Notes: generated by a model not told the origin, from the sequence alone. DNA of 32,188 bases from Candidatus Caenarcanum bioreactoricola (GCA_001899385.1 MOYB01000003.1:183577-215764), one strand, 5' to 3'; counted from the stretch's first letter, positions 14,299 to 23,164 are shown. Made by a program: numbers and translations.

Positions 14299-15843
14299 AT
14301 GAATCATAATTTTTATAAGAAATCTCTCTCTAGCTTAATTATAAGTTTTTTATTAAGCTGTTTTCTAATGCTAAATTCAATAGCTAGTGAAATTCAAAAT
14401 GGAAAAGCTTCTTGGATTGGCGAATCTATGCAAGGAAAATCTACTACAAGTGGTGATCCTTTTGATGTAAATTCTTTAACTGCTTCACATGCAACACTTC
14501 CTTTGGGTGAATATGTAAAAGTTACATCTCAAAAAACTGGAAAATCGGTTATTGTAAAAATAAATAACAGAATGGAAATTAATAGCGGTAGAGTTATAGA
14601 TTTATCAAAAAGAGCTGCGGAACAAATAGGTATTATTGAAGAAGGTATAGGTTTAGTTAGTATAGAAAATCTTCCTAAAAATACTACGGAAAATACTGCT
14701 AAAGTTGAAAAAGTTGAATCTGAGCCTGAACTTGTTCAATACGGTTCTTTTAAAGATTTAAAAAATGCTCAAGATTTTCAAGAATTGTTATTAAAACAAA
14801 ATACTTCTACTATAATTAAAGCAATAGATCAAGATGGCAAAATTTATTATAGAGTTTATGGAAAGGAAAAAGAAGTGAATACTGAAGCTAATAATATGAA
14901 TAAAACTCCTTTTGAAAATGATGACAATTCAAAAAGCTTAACTTTTGTAAATGCAGGTACAACAAAAACTTTAAAGGGTTTTAGTGCTTCTCACAATACA
15001 CTTCCTTTGGGTGAATATGTAAGAATAATTTCAAAAGATACTAATAAATCCGCTATTGTAAAAATTACAAATAGAATGAAAGGCGGAACAGGTAAAGCAA
15101 TGGATATATCTGAAGAAGTTGCAGATCAAATAGGTGTTAAAATTAATCAATCAAACTTTTTAGTAAACATAGAAGATCTAGGAAATAATATAAATGAAAT
15201 AAGTTCTGTTACTGTAAACACTATAGATGCTAATTCAATTAGTATTCCAACAGATATAAAAAGTGATTCACTTTATCAAATTCAATATGGCTCTTTTACA
15301 AATATAGAGAATGCAAGAGAATTACAAAAAATGCTTGCTGAAAAAAATATAGCAACTGTTGTAGAAACTATAAAAAGAGATGATAAGACTTTTTATAAAG
15401 TTTTAAATCAAAATAATTATAATAATGTTGAACTTGCAAAATGTAGAGTACTTTTAGATTCTCCGGAATACGGTATTATAACTCCTTCAAAAAAAGTCGA
15501 AGTTGAACATTCTGTAAAACCTAAGAAAGAAGAAAAGAAAACAGAAAAAGTAGAGAAAAAAGAAGAAAAGAAAATAGAAAAAAATAAAAAAGAAGAAGTA
15601 GATGTTTATGAATATGGTATTCAATATGGAGCTTTTAAAACTTCCGATTATGCAAAGAAACTTGCTGATAAGTTGCTTAAAACCTATAATATAAAAAGTA
15701 TAGTTTATCAGTTCCCTGATGATGAAAATAAACTCTTTAGAGTTTTATCAGATACACCTTTTAATAAAAAAGAAGAAGCTGAGTCTTTTATTAAATCTAA
15801 GAGTTTACAAGATAACGCTGTTGTGTTAACTTTCTTGAAATAA
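14299..15843 (+). CDS. RlpA-like protein with two double-psi barrels and three SPOR repeats
   Basis: A 514-aa secreted protein. Signal peptide 1-30 (LNSIAS/E); first RlpA-like barrel about 35-123; SPOR-like repeat 145-188; second, partial barrel about 214-295; SPOR repeat 327-387; Lys/Glu-rich linker 398-433; C-terminal SPOR 438-513. SPOR domains bind denuded peptidoglycan at division sites, and RlpA proteins can be lytic transglycosylases. Here the conserved NDRGP loop reads INNRMEIN in barrel one and ITNRMKGG in barrel two, and the second barrel lacks its N-terminal strand, so activity is doubtful and a structural or binding role is possible. The shared ASH-TLPLGEYV in both barrels indicates an internal duplication. 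GAGGAAAT precedes the ATG with proper spacing, and a terminator follows. Confidence 0.85.
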   Translation: MNHNFYKKSLSSLIISFLLSCFLMLNSIASEIQNGKASWIGESMQGKSTTSGDPFDVNSLTASHATLPLGEYVKVTSQKTGKSVIVKINNRMEINSGRVIDLSKRAAEQIGIIEEGIGLVSIENLPKNTTENTAKVEKVESEPELVQYGSFKDLKNAQDFQELLLKQNTSTIIKAIDQDGKIYYRVYGKEKEVNTEANNMNKTPFENDDNSKSLTFVNAGTTKTLKGFSASHNTLPLGEYVRIISKDTNKSAIVKITNRMKGGTGKAMDISEEVADQIGVKINQSNFLVNIEDLGNNINEISSVTVNTIDANSISIPTDIKSDSLYQIQYGSFTNIENARELQKMLAEKNIATVVETIKRDDKTFYKVLNQNNYNNVELAKCRVLLDSPEYGIITPSKKVEVEHSVKPKKEEKKTEKVEKKEEKKIEKNKKEEVDVYEYGIQYGAFKTSDYAKKLADKLLKTYNIKSIVYQFPDDENKLFRVLSDTPFNKKEEAESFIKSKSLQDNAVVLTFLK

Positions 15844-15861
15844 ATATTTAAGCTGCTACTG

Positions 15862-15884
15862 AGCCCCCTTTAGGGGGCTTTTTA
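15862..15884 (+). terminator. GC-rich repeat acting as terminator of the RlpA-like gene
   Basis: AGCCCCC, a TTTA loop and GGGGGCT are followed by TTTTATT. It has the same core as the other CCCCC/GGGGG repeats. The T tail runs into the next start codon (ATG at 15887), so the GGGGG (15873-15877) may also act as SD for the nuclease. Confidence 0.75.
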
Positions 15885-15886
15885 TT

Positions 15887-16705
15887 ATGAAATATAAAAA
15901 AAAGAAATTTTTTGAAAAAATAATAATTTATTTGATATTAACAATAATTTTCTTTTGCTTAAATTACTTTAGAGATAATATTTATAAAGAATTTCAACTT
16001 TATGAAACAAAAGAAGTTCCTATTAAAGGTGAAATAATTTATAAAGGAATTAAAATAAAAAATTATCCTAATAAATTGAAAATACTTAATAATTTCGCTT
16101 ATATTTCAGCTTATGATGAAGTTAGACAAAATCCAGCATGGGTTAGTTATCGTCTTTATCGAGTACAAGAGAAAAAATATAGTAAACGTCCAAAATTTAG
16201 ATTAGATAAAAGAAGTCCTAAAGTTTCCCCTAAAGATTATACAAATAGTGGTTTTAGTAGAGGACATTTAGCTCCTAATTATTCAATTTCCCTTAGATAT
16301 GGAAAAGAAGCACAGGAAGAGACTTTTTTGATGACTAATATTGTCCCGCAAAAAGCAAGTTTGAATGAAGGAATTTGGAAAGAACTTGAAATCAAAGAAT
16401 CAGATTTATATGCAGATAAATTTTCTCAAGCTTGGATTATAACAGGTCCAATTTATAAAAAAGAAATTCCAGATAGATTTTTCAAAAATTCAAATATTGA
16501 AATTCCAGATGAATTTTTTAAAATAATAATTTGGGAAAATAACAAACATACTGATGCAATTGCTTATTTAATCCCAAATCAAAATAATTTAAAAGTCTTA
16601 AAAGACTATAAAGTATCTATAAATAAAATAGAAGATTTAAGTGGTTTTGATTTTATGTATGAATTAGATGATATAGAAGAAGAAAAAATAGAAAGTAAAA
16701 TCTAA
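15887..16705 (+). CDS. Membrane-anchored DNA/RNA non-specific endonuclease
   Basis: A 272-aa nuclease of the beta-beta-alpha-metal NUC1 family (Serratia nuclease, NucA, EndoG), which cuts DNA and RNA without sequence preference using one metal ion. Residues 11-28 form a TM or signal anchor, placing the domain outside the cytoplasm. The active site SGFSRGHLAPN carries the general-base His127; the usual Asp of DRGH is Ser124, a substitution I believe also occurs in this family. The metal Asn region is TNIVPQKASLNEGIWKELE (N160). A repeat of EIPD-FFK occurs around 187-212. The ATG is only 3 bases after a terminator, so a separate promoter or readthrough is needed. A cell-surface nuclease could serve nutrient scavenging or DNA uptake. 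Confidence 0.88.
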   Translation: MKYKKKKFFEKIIIYLILTIIFFCLNYFRDNIYKEFQLYETKEVPIKGEIIYKGIKIKNYPNKLKILNNFAYISAYDEVRQNPAWVSYRLYRVQEKKYSKRPKFRLDKRSPKVSPKDYTNSGFSRGHLAPNYSISLRYGKEAQEETFLMTNIVPQKASLNEGIWKELEIKESDLYADKFSQAWIITGPIYKKEIPDRFFKNSNIEIPDEFFKIIIWENNKHTDAIAYLIPNQNNLKVLKDYKVSINKIEDLSGFDFMYELDDIEEEKIESKI

Positions 16706-16713
16706 TTTTTTAT

Positions 16714-17757
16714 TTATACTTTAGTTAAACATTTAATATTAACCGGAGCAAATCTAGGCATTACTTCTGCTGCAGTCATTAAACCTTTAACTCCATATTC
16801 ATTATGTAAAACAATAGCTGCATTCATAAAACCAAGTACATTACCGTTAACATTTGCTGCCATAGTTGTTTCATCACCTAAAGTAAAAACATGCTTTGAT
16901 TCTTTGTTTTGATAGGTTATACCGCAAATTTCAACATTAGTTGATATAGGTTTTTTTGGATTTCTTGTATCAACTATTCCCCCTACAGAAACTTTATCTG
17001 CACTACATACTCCAGCAAGTTCAAGCATTATATCATCAGCATGTTCTATATTTTCAAGTTCAAGTAAGCCTTTTCTTTGTTCAAGAAGAGTGTCTATTTC
17101 TTCTTCTGTCATTTTAAAAGCTTTTTCTACATTATAATCTTTAAGATGTGCTATGTCTTCTCTTATTGTCGCTCTGTATGCTTGCCAATTAGCAATGCCT
17201 ACACCAAAAGTTATTTTTACAGATTTTATTTCAACAAAAGATTGTGCAGCTAAAGAAACAGCACTTGTGAGCATGCCTGGAGTACATCCACAACCAGTAA
17301 GATAAAGTATATTTGTGTTTTTAAGTTGAGAATCAAGCTCATTAAGCATTTTTACTGCGGTAGTTCTTTTTAAAGCATCAACTATAACACCATCATATTG
17401 AGTTTCATTAATTATATATTTTGTTATATTAGGGATGAATTCATTAGGTAAATTAGGTAAAGCAAAAAATATTGCATCAATGTCTTTTGCATGTTTTTGC
17501 ATAAAATCTTTTATTGAATCTTCAGTTGAACAAGCATTTTCAAGAAGATTTACATCTTTGTATTTTGATAAAGATTTATATGTTAAATCTAAATCTATGC
17601 CATTTGAATTAAAACTATATGCATTCTTATCAAGGATTCCAACAAGTTTTGCAGCTTTTCTTTTTTGCAATAAAGCTACCATTTCTATACCTAGACCGCC
17701 TGCACCAAAAATCGCTAATCTAGGAAGTTTATTTAAATCAGGATTTTTTAAATTCAT
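16714..17757 (-). CDS. Saccharopine-dehydrogenase-like NAD(P)-dependent oxidoreductase
   Basis: A 347-aa cytoplasmic oxidoreductase. Its N-terminal Rossmann fold begins with LAIFGAGGLGIEMV and DKNA at the end of the second strand. The middle contains GCGCTPGMLTSAVSLAAQSF and the C-terminal part GDETTMAANVNGNVLGFMNAA. Layout and length resemble the saccharopine-dehydrogenase-like proteins conserved in cyanobacteria; the substrate is not known and I make no claim for saccharopine. It is convergent with the nuclease gene (8 bases apart). The 212 bases upstream (17758-17969) carry a 21-base palindrome but no gene. Confidence 0.65.
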   Translation of the reverse strand: MNLKNPDLNKLPRLAIFGAGGLGIEMVALLQKRKAAKLVGILDKNAYSFNSNGIDLDLTYKSLSKYKDVNLLENACSTEDSIKDFMQKHAKDIDAIFFALPNLPNEFIPNITKYIINETQYDGVIVDALKRTTAVKMLNELDSQLKNTNILYLTGCGCTPGMLTSAVSLAAQSFVEIKSVKITFGVGIANWQAYRATIREDIAHLKDYNVEKAFKMTEEEIDTLLEQRKGLLELENIEHADDIMLELAGVCSADKVSVGGIVDTRNPKKPISTNVEICGITYQNKESKHVFTLGDETTMAANVNGNVLGFMNAAIVLHNEYGVKGLMTAAEVMPRFAPVNIKCLTKV

Positions 17758-17903
17758 ATTTAATTAATAATTTAACTTATATATAAGTATACTGTAATTA
17801 AAAAAGAGTGTCATTTTATAATTAAATTATTTACCCCCCCGTCAATACACCTAGACAATATCAAAATTAATTATGTAAACTGAATATATATAAAGAATAA
17901 CTT

Positions 17904-17924
17904 TTCTAGAAAAATTTTCTAGAA
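17904..17924. promoter_or_regulatory. 21-base perfect palindrome, putative operator
   Basis: TTCTAGAAAA and TTTTCTAGAA flank a central A, giving a perfect dyad 46 bases upstream of the 57-aa ORF. No T run follows, so it is not a terminator. Length and symmetry fit a dimeric regulator site. It lies in the divergent region between the oxidoreductase gene and the small ORF. Confidence 0.5.
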
Positions 17925-17969
17925 TTATTAGAATAAGAAAACGTTAAATTAATTTAGGGAGTAAATAAA

Positions 17970-18143
17970 ATGGAAGTTAAGAAAATTTTTATTAATAGAA
18001 GGCAACGACCTTTTTGCCCACCTGAAAGACCTCCACAAGATGGCGACCCAATCCCTCCTCCTTCCAATAGAAGAAAGCACTTTAATCGTTTTATAGTAAA
18101 AAAAGGTGATGGGGATGGTGATAATGAGCTTAAGAGTTTTTAA
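17970..18143 (+). CDS. Proline-rich 57-aa protein
   Basis: The ATG at 17970 has AGGGAG (17956-17961) at 8-base spacing, a good SD in a window where many genes lack one. The peptide has a basic start (MEVKKIFINRRQR), a proline/acidic core (FCPPERPPQDGDPIPPPSN), a second basic patch and an acidic Gly/Asp stretch. It has no signal peptide or TM. The function is unknown; it could be a disordered adaptor or a small secreted peptide. Its stop lies 2 bases from the end of the convergent 472-aa gene. A palindrome upstream suggests regulated expression. Confidence 0.55.
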   Translation: MEVKKIFINRRQRPFCPPERPPQDGDPIPPPSNRRKHFNRFIVKKGDGDGDNELKSF

Positions 18144-18145
18144 TA

Positions 18146-19564
18146 TTAAATCTCCTCTTTTTCTTTTTTAAATAATTTTCTTAAATAAAGAATAAGGGGA
18201 GAAATAATTAAACCTCCTAATCCATAAGCAACAAAATCTCCTGCTATTTTAAAAGGAATTCCTTTTACTAGTGCAGCTCCTATACAATGCTTTGTATATA
18301 CCTTCTCCCCTTCTTTTTTCTTATATAAAGGTAGCAATCCTTTTGTATTTCGGTTTTCCCATTTTAAATTTGTTAACATGTATTTTAAAGGGGTATGATC
18401 TTCCAGAACATCTCTTACATATTTCTTTAAATCAGTTAAACCAATCATTTCTGCTATATTTAAAAAGTCAAATTCACTTATACGTTTAGTTCCTCCTCCT
18501 AAATCTTTTATTATTCGTCCAGATAATCTTAATTTATCTTGTTTTTCTTTTGTTAAATGTGTTCCATCTTTTTCAATAGCATAAATTTGATGAGTTGCAA
18601 TAGGTGCAATTAAAGAAAATGCTTTTGTCATTAAATTTGCCTGATTATAAAAAGCATCTCCTGCTACTAAAGCAGTTTCTATAAGAGGATGTAAAGTATT
18701 TTGAAATTTTGAAATAAAAGCTATTTTTGTTTTAATTAAAGTTTTTTGATTTTCAGTAAGCTTATTATCCCAATAAATTTTATTTGAATAGTCTTTTAAT
18801 ATATCAAAAAAAGTATTTTGTACTATAAATTCTTTTGTTGTTATTTCATTTCCAAAAGAATCAAGAGGAATTTCGGATTTTTTAAACCAATTTACTTTTC
18901 TTATGCGACCTGTTGGATTTTCAACGGATTTTCTTGTATCAAAAAAATGATTAGCATTTCTAATTGATTTATCAGACCAATGATTAATTATATAAATTAT
19001 CCAATCTTTATATTCATATTTATTTTGTTTAAACCAATTTATAATTTCTTTTTCTGATTTTTGAGCAATTTGTTTCCTTATAATATTTTGTTTTGTTTTT
19101 GCTTCTAAATATTGTTTTTCTATTTCAGCTCTTTGATTTTTGCATGTATGTTCATTTTCATATTTGTCTATAATCTCTAAATCATTTTTATTTATTAATT
19201 TTTCTTCCATTATTAAAGGAGCTATTGCTTTAATTGCTTTAGTTTCATTAGACAAAAAAGCTTCTTTTCTTAAGTTATTTCCTTTTTTATCTTCATATAA
19301 ACTAGTCCATGTTGGAATAAAAGGTCCAATATGAAATTGTCTAAGTATATATTTTATAGATAATAAAAGATAGCTTATTAATATCCCGATTAAGCCTTTT
19401 GTTTGATATTGATAAAAGATTCGATCAAATATTTTTTTCTTTGTTAATTTATGATCATTATCATCATCATCGTCTTCTTCTTTTTTATTTTTATTAAAAT
19501 TAACCCTTGAATTTTTTTTAGGGGATGGCGGCAAAGAAGAAAATGATATAGGAGTTATTGGCAT
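18146..19564 (-). CDS. Large hypothetical protein with hydrophobic segments near both ends
   Basis: A 472-aa protein I do not recognise. The N-terminus is Ser/Pro-rich (PITPISFSSLPPSP) followed by a basic and Asp-rich stretch (KKEEDDDDDNDHK), then one hydrophobic segment (GLIGILISYLLLSIKYIL, about residues 56-73). A long Lys-rich helical region follows, with a mid segment around 290-320 of moderate hydrophobicity. The C-terminus has a second clear TM-like segment (FVAYGLGGLIISPLILYL) and a basic tail. No enzyme motif is visible. The disordered start without a Sec signal and the paired membrane segments would suit a membrane-inserted or secreted effector-like protein, but that is speculative. 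No SD precedes the ATG. Confidence 0.7.
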   Translation of the reverse strand: MPITPISFSSLPPSPKKNSRVNFNKNKKEEDDDDDNDHKLTKKKIFDRIFYQYQTKGLIGILISYLLLSIKYILRQFHIGPFIPTWTSLYEDKKGNNLRKEAFLSNETKAIKAIAPLIMEEKLINKNDLEIIDKYENEHTCKNQRAEIEKQYLEAKTKQNIIRKQIAQKSEKEIINWFKQNKYEYKDWIIYIINHWSDKSIRNANHFFDTRKSVENPTGRIRKVNWFKKSEIPLDSFGNEITTKEFIVQNTFFDILKDYSNKIYWDNKLTENQKTLIKTKIAFISKFQNTLHPLIETALVAGDAFYNQANLMTKAFSLIAPIATHQIYAIEKDGTHLTKEKQDKLRLSGRIIKDLGGGTKRISEFDFLNIAEMIGLTDLKKYVRDVLEDHTPLKYMLTNLKWENRNTKGLLPLYKKKEGEKVYTKHCIGAALVKGIPFKIAGDFVAYGLGGLIISPLILYLRKLFKKEKEEI

Positions 19565-19652
19565 TTTATATTTTTATCTTAAATTTAATGTATTAAAAAT
19601 ATTTTATTAATCTTCTCATAATATATAATAGCAGATTTTATAGAAAAAGCTT

Positions 19653-20444
19653 TTAAAAAATATTCAAACCATTATTTTTAATTATTTGATGTGCAGATTC
19701 AGAATTTTTAATATAGTCTAGGAATTTTTCTAGATAAATATTTTGATTATCTTTTTCCCAAATTATATAAACCATTGTCTTTGGTGATTCTATTTCATTC
19801 TGATTAGAATCTATAATTTTAATTTTAGTTAAATTCTTTTCTTTCGCTGTTTCAGAAACATATCCAATGCTACCTGTTATAGAAGCAACCGCTGATTTCA
19901 TTTCAGAATTTGAATTTACAGTTAATGCTCTTAAAGATGAATTTGTGTTGCCATTTTCCAAGAAATCTTCTTCAAAAGATCGTCTTATACCTGAACCAGT
20001 TTCTCTTGTTAATACTTGTATTTCTTTATTAATAAAAGAAGAATTTAACTCATTCCAATTAGTAATATCACCATTAAAAATATTTTTTAATTCTTTTATT
20101 GTTAATTTAGTTATTTTATTTTCAGTATTGCCTATAACAAAAGTTTGTGTATATCCTATAAAAGATGATTCTAAATTATTTTGATTTTTAATAGCAAGCT
20201 TTGAATCAGTAATTATAAGATCACTAAGATTTTTATTGAGAATTTTCTTTTCTTCACCCATTATGCCTTTTACTGTTATAAAGATTCCTGTTTTTGTTTG
20301 AAAATCACTAACTAAAGCTTCGGTTAAAGCAAGAAAAGGTGTTGAGCTGCTTATTACAATATCTTCAGAACGGTTTTGAGTACATCCTAAACAAAGAGTA
20401 CTTAAAAAATATAAAATAAATAAATTCTTTAAGAGATTTTTCAT
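19653..20444 (-). CDS. Phosphate-binding (PstS-like) lipoprotein
   Basis: A 263-aa periplasmic substrate-binding lipoprotein. A lipoprotein signal peptide ends in LCLG-C21. The mature part shows the PstS/PBP-like pattern: ISSSTPFLALTEAL at the start, IFNGDITNWNELN, and the anion-binding loop TRETGSGIRRSFEE, then SVASITGSIGYVS. These bind phosphate for Pst ABC import. It is shorter than E. coli PstS (about 346 aa) and stands alone: no pstC, pstA, pstB or phoU is in the window, so it may be an orphan receptor or a sensor. It is divergent from dnaB with 78 bases between. Confidence 0.85.
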   Translation of the reverse strand: MKNLLKNLFILYFLSTLCLGCTQNRSEDIVISSSTPFLALTEALVSDFQTKTGIFITVKGIMGEEKKILNKNLSDLIITDSKLAIKNQNNLESSFIGYTQTFVIGNTENKITKLTIKELKNIFNGDITNWNELNSSFINKEIQVLTRETGSGIRRSFEEDFLENGNTNSSLRALTVNSNSEMKSAVASITGSIGYVSETAKEKNLTKIKIIDSNQNEIESPKTMVYIIWEKDNQNIYLEKFLDYIKNSESAHQIIKNNGLNIF

Positions 20445-20522
20445 AAATATAATATTAGATTTATTTTACCTTCTTTGAATTTTTCTGATCCTATTTATTT
20501 ATTAGTATCTTAAAATATAAAT

Positions 20523-21875
20523 ATGCAAGAAATTGAATTAGAAAAAGATATAAAAAATATAGTCCCATTCTCTATAGAAGCAGAACAAGGACTTCTAGGA
20601 TCTATATTAAGAGGTGGTGAAGCTCTTTCAATATGTATGGAGATTTTAGGTGATAGACGAAATGTATTTTATAATCCTGCTCACCAAAAAATATTTGATA
20701 ACTGTTTTCATTTAAGTGAAAAAAATATTCCTATTGATTGGATAAGTGTTGTAGATAAATTAAAAATCTCAAATCAATTAGAAGAAATTGGTGGAGAAGA
20801 ATATATAATAGATCTTGCAGAAAGTGCTTTGTTAAGCGTTAATGTAAGGCAATATGCTCAAATTATAAAAGAAAAAGCTGTTTTTAGAGATTTAATAAAT
20901 ATTGGAAATAAGACTGTTGAAGCTGGTTATAAAGCAAAGGATTTACAAGATACTCTCGATAAAATTCAATCAGATATATTTGAACTTTCAAGAGATAGAG
21001 ATTCTAGGCAGTTAACACCAGTTTCTGTTATTACTGATTCTGTATGGAAACAAATAGAAGAAAAATCTCAAAGTAATAATCCACTTTTAGGTTTGGATAC
21101 AGGTTTTACTACTTTAAATGAGTTAACTTTAGGATTTCAGAAATCAGACTTTATAGTTGTTGCAGCACGTCCTAGTATGGGTAAAACTGCTTTTTGTCTA
21201 AATATAGCAGAAACAGCTAGTGTTAAATTTAAAAAAACAGTTGCTTTATTTAGTTTAGAAATGTCAAAAGAACAATTACTTCAAAGACTTATTTGTATAA
21301 ATAGCGGAGTAGATTCTCAAAGACTCCGTACTGGTAGAGGTTTAAGTGAACAAGATTGGTTAAAAATAAGTAATTCTATGGGGGAATTATCTGAATCGCT
21401 TATATTTATAGATGATACGCCTGTTATAACAGCAATGGACATAAGATCTAAAGCTAGAAGATTAAAAAGTAAATATAAAGATTTAGGTTTAATAATAATA
21501 GATTATTTACAATTAATGAAAGGAACTGGTACTGAAAATCGTGTTCAAGAATTATCTGAAATTTCAAGAGGTTTAAAAACTTTAGCAAGAGAGCTTGAAG
21601 TACCAGTAATAGGATTAAGTCAGCTTTCTAGAAGTGTTGAATCAAGAACAAATAAAAGACCTATGTTATCAGATTTAAGAGAATCTGGTGCAATAGAACA
21701 AGATGCAGATTTAGTAGTATTTTTATATAGAAATGAATATTATGAACCAGAAGATCTTGAAAATAAGGGAATATGTGAAGTAATACTTGCAAAACAAAGA
21801 AATGGTCCTACAGGAACTGTTAAATTGAATTTCCAAGGTTCAACAACTAAATTTAGAAATTTAATAGAATCATAA
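20523..21875 (+). CDS. dnaB: Replicative DNA helicase DnaB
   Basis: A complete 450-aa hexameric helicase that unwinds DNA at the replication fork. The N-terminal domain begins at PFSIEAEQGLLGSIL; the RecA-like core has Walker A ARPSMGKTAF, SLEMSKEQL (motif H1a region), Walker B LIIIDYLQLM, SQLSRSVESR with the DNA-binding loop, and SDLRESGAIEQDADLV with the arginine finger, ending RNGPTGTVKLNF. No intein or insertion is present. No SD precedes the ATG. tRNA-Gln follows 59 bases downstream with its own promoter. Confidence 0.97.
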   Translation: MQEIELEKDIKNIVPFSIEAEQGLLGSILRGGEALSICMEILGDRRNVFYNPAHQKIFDNCFHLSEKNIPIDWISVVDKLKISNQLEEIGGEEYIIDLAESALLSVNVRQYAQIIKEKAVFRDLINIGNKTVEAGYKAKDLQDTLDKIQSDIFELSRDRDSRQLTPVSVITDSVWKQIEEKSQSNNPLLGLDTGFTTLNELTLGFQKSDFIVVAARPSMGKTAFCLNIAETASVKFKKTVALFSLEMSKEQLLQRLICINSGVDSQRLRTGRGLSEQDWLKISNSMGELSESLIFIDDTPVITAMDIRSKARRLKSKYKDLGLIIIDYLQLMKGTGTENRVQELSEISRGLKTLARELEVPVIGLSQLSRSVESRTNKRPMLSDLRESGAIEQDADLVVFLYRNEYYEPEDLENKGICEVILAKQRNGPTGTVKLNFQGSTTKFRNLIES

Positions 21876-21891
21876 ATAAAAGAAATAGATC

Positions 21892-21921
21892 TTGTTAAAA
21901 AAAATATTTTAATGATAAAAT
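21892..21921 (+). promoter_or_regulatory. Promoter of tRNA-Gln
   Basis: TTGTTA (21892-21897), an 18-base spacer and an extended -10 TGATAAAAT (TAAAAT at 21916-21921) lie just upstream of the tRNA. This places the transcription start about 7 bases before the mature 5' end. Confidence 0.55.
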
Positions 21922-21934
21922 TTCTTTCTATTAT

Positions 21935-22006
21935 TGGGGAGTCGCCAAGTGGTAAGGCAGCGGGTTTTGGTCTCGCCATCCGAGGGTTCGAATCCTTCCT
22001 CCCCAG
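21935..22006 (+). tRNA. tRNA-Gln (anticodon UUG)
   Basis: A 72-base cloverleaf: acceptor TGGGGAG pairs with CTCCCCA, the anticodon stem GCGGG/CTCGC holds the loop TTTTGGT with UUG at positions 34-36, and the T arm GAGGG-TTCGAAT-CCTTC is intact. The discriminator is G. CCA is not encoded. The neighbouring minus-strand gene ends four bases further on. Confidence 0.95.
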
Positions 22007-22010
22007 AATT

Positions 22011-22478
22011 TTACTTTCCAAAAATTATTTCAGCAATTTCTCTTAACAACTCACGATCTTTTGCTTTTTTAATTTCTAAAGCTAAATATACAGTACTTTC
22101 TGTACCTAACTTAAGTCTAGTTATATTAGTAGTTCTTTTCTCACTTGTTAAATCTATTGTGTTGCCAAGTTTTTTATATGCTCTAGCAAAAAGGATTTGG
22201 AAAAGCTGTCTTGCATTTTGTGTAATTTCTGCTTTTGAAAAACCTGTGTTTTCTAAAAGTGTTGTTAATTCCAGTTTTTTCTTGGAATCATGATCAACAA
22301 CTTGTTTTACTTCTTGCCTTCCTGCTACTGTTCCTTCTATTATTAAAAAATCAATATTTATTCCTTGTAGTTTTTTTGCAATTTCAATAGCTCTTGGACT
22401 ATACTGTTTAACGTGTAGAGTAAATTTTGATTTAATTTTATATATATTATGGTATTTTTCTTTAAATAATATTTTCAT
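22011..22478 (-). CDS. Hypothetical protein, 155 aa
   Basis: A basic soluble protein of no family I recognise. An N-terminal beta-rich half (YKIKSKFTLHVKQYSPRAIEIAKKL, then INIDFLIIEGTVAG) leads to helices (TTLLENTGFSKAEITQNARQLFQILFARAYKKLG) and a charged tail (KKAKDRELLREIAEIIFGK). The composition suggests a nucleic-acid-associated or ribosome-associated protein, which is inference only. It starts 38 bases from the divergent pseudouridine synthase gene and ends next to tRNA-Gln. Confidence 0.6.
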   Translation of the reverse strand: MKILFKEKYHNIYKIKSKFTLHVKQYSPRAIEIAKKLQGINIDFLIIEGTVAGRQEVKQVVDHDSKKKLELTTLLENTGFSKAEITQNARQLFQILFARAYKKLGNTIDLTSEKRTTNITRLKLGTESTVYLALEIKKAKDRELLREIAEIIFGK

Positions 22479-22516
22479 TAAAATAATTATAATTTAAAAG
22501 TTAATTATAAATTAAT

Positions 22517-23164
22517 ATGAAAATGAAATTAATATATTTTTTAAGTAAAAGTCTTGTTTTAAGTCGAAGAAAACTTTGCGAATATATTAATTTAGGCTTG
22601 ATTACAGTAAATAATCAAATTGCTGAAAGTTATTCCCAAATTGTTGATAGTGAATTAGATATAATAAAATTTAAAGATAAAGAATTAAGTTTTCCTGAAA
22701 ATTATAAAAAGCATTATTTTCTTTTTTATAAACCTAAATATATGACAATTGATGGAAATTCTCTTCAGGAAATGCGAATTCGTACTAATGTAAAAGATTT
22801 AAAATTTGCGGGACGCCTTGATGCTGATTCAGAAGGCTTACTTGTTATGAGCAATGATGGTGAATTTATAAATAAAATAATGAATCCTAAAGAACATATA
22901 AAAAAAATATATAAAATTTGTCTTAAAGGATTTAAAAATTCAAAACAAATAGAAGAACTTCAAAATCTTATAAAAATCCTTGATTATAAAATCGAAAAAG
23001 AAGAAATAACTATGACTATTGAATTAAGCGAAGGTAAAAATCGACAAATTAGACGGATCTGTGCTAGTTGTGCTTTAAATGTAATTTGTCTTCTCAGAAT
23101 TTCTATAGGCAAGTTTTCTTTAGGAAATTTAAAAGAAAATGAATTTATTTCTATAACTTTGTAA
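22517..23164 (+). CDS. RsuA/RluB-family pseudouridine synthase
   Basis: A 215-aa enzyme that isomerises uridine to pseudouridine in rRNA. It has an N-terminal S4-like RNA-binding segment (SLVLSRRKLCEYINLGLITVNNQ), the catalytic Asp in GRLDADSEGLLVMSNDGE, and the C-terminal EGKNRQIRRIC motif typical of RsuA/RluB/RluE/RluF. The 16S or 23S target cannot be assigned from sequence alone. The start ATGAAAATG offers two Met and no SD. The 3' end overlaps the convergent secreted-protein gene by 14 bases. Confidence 0.9.
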   Translation: MKMKLIYFLSKSLVLSRRKLCEYINLGLITVNNQIAESYSQIVDSELDIIKFKDKELSFPENYKKHYFLFYKPKYMTIDGNSLQEMRIRTNVKDLKFAGRLDADSEGLLVMSNDGEFINKIMNPKEHIKKIYKICLKGFKNSKQIEELQNLIKILDYKIEKEEITMTIELSEGKNRQIRRICASCALNVICLLRISIGKFSLGNLKENEFISITL

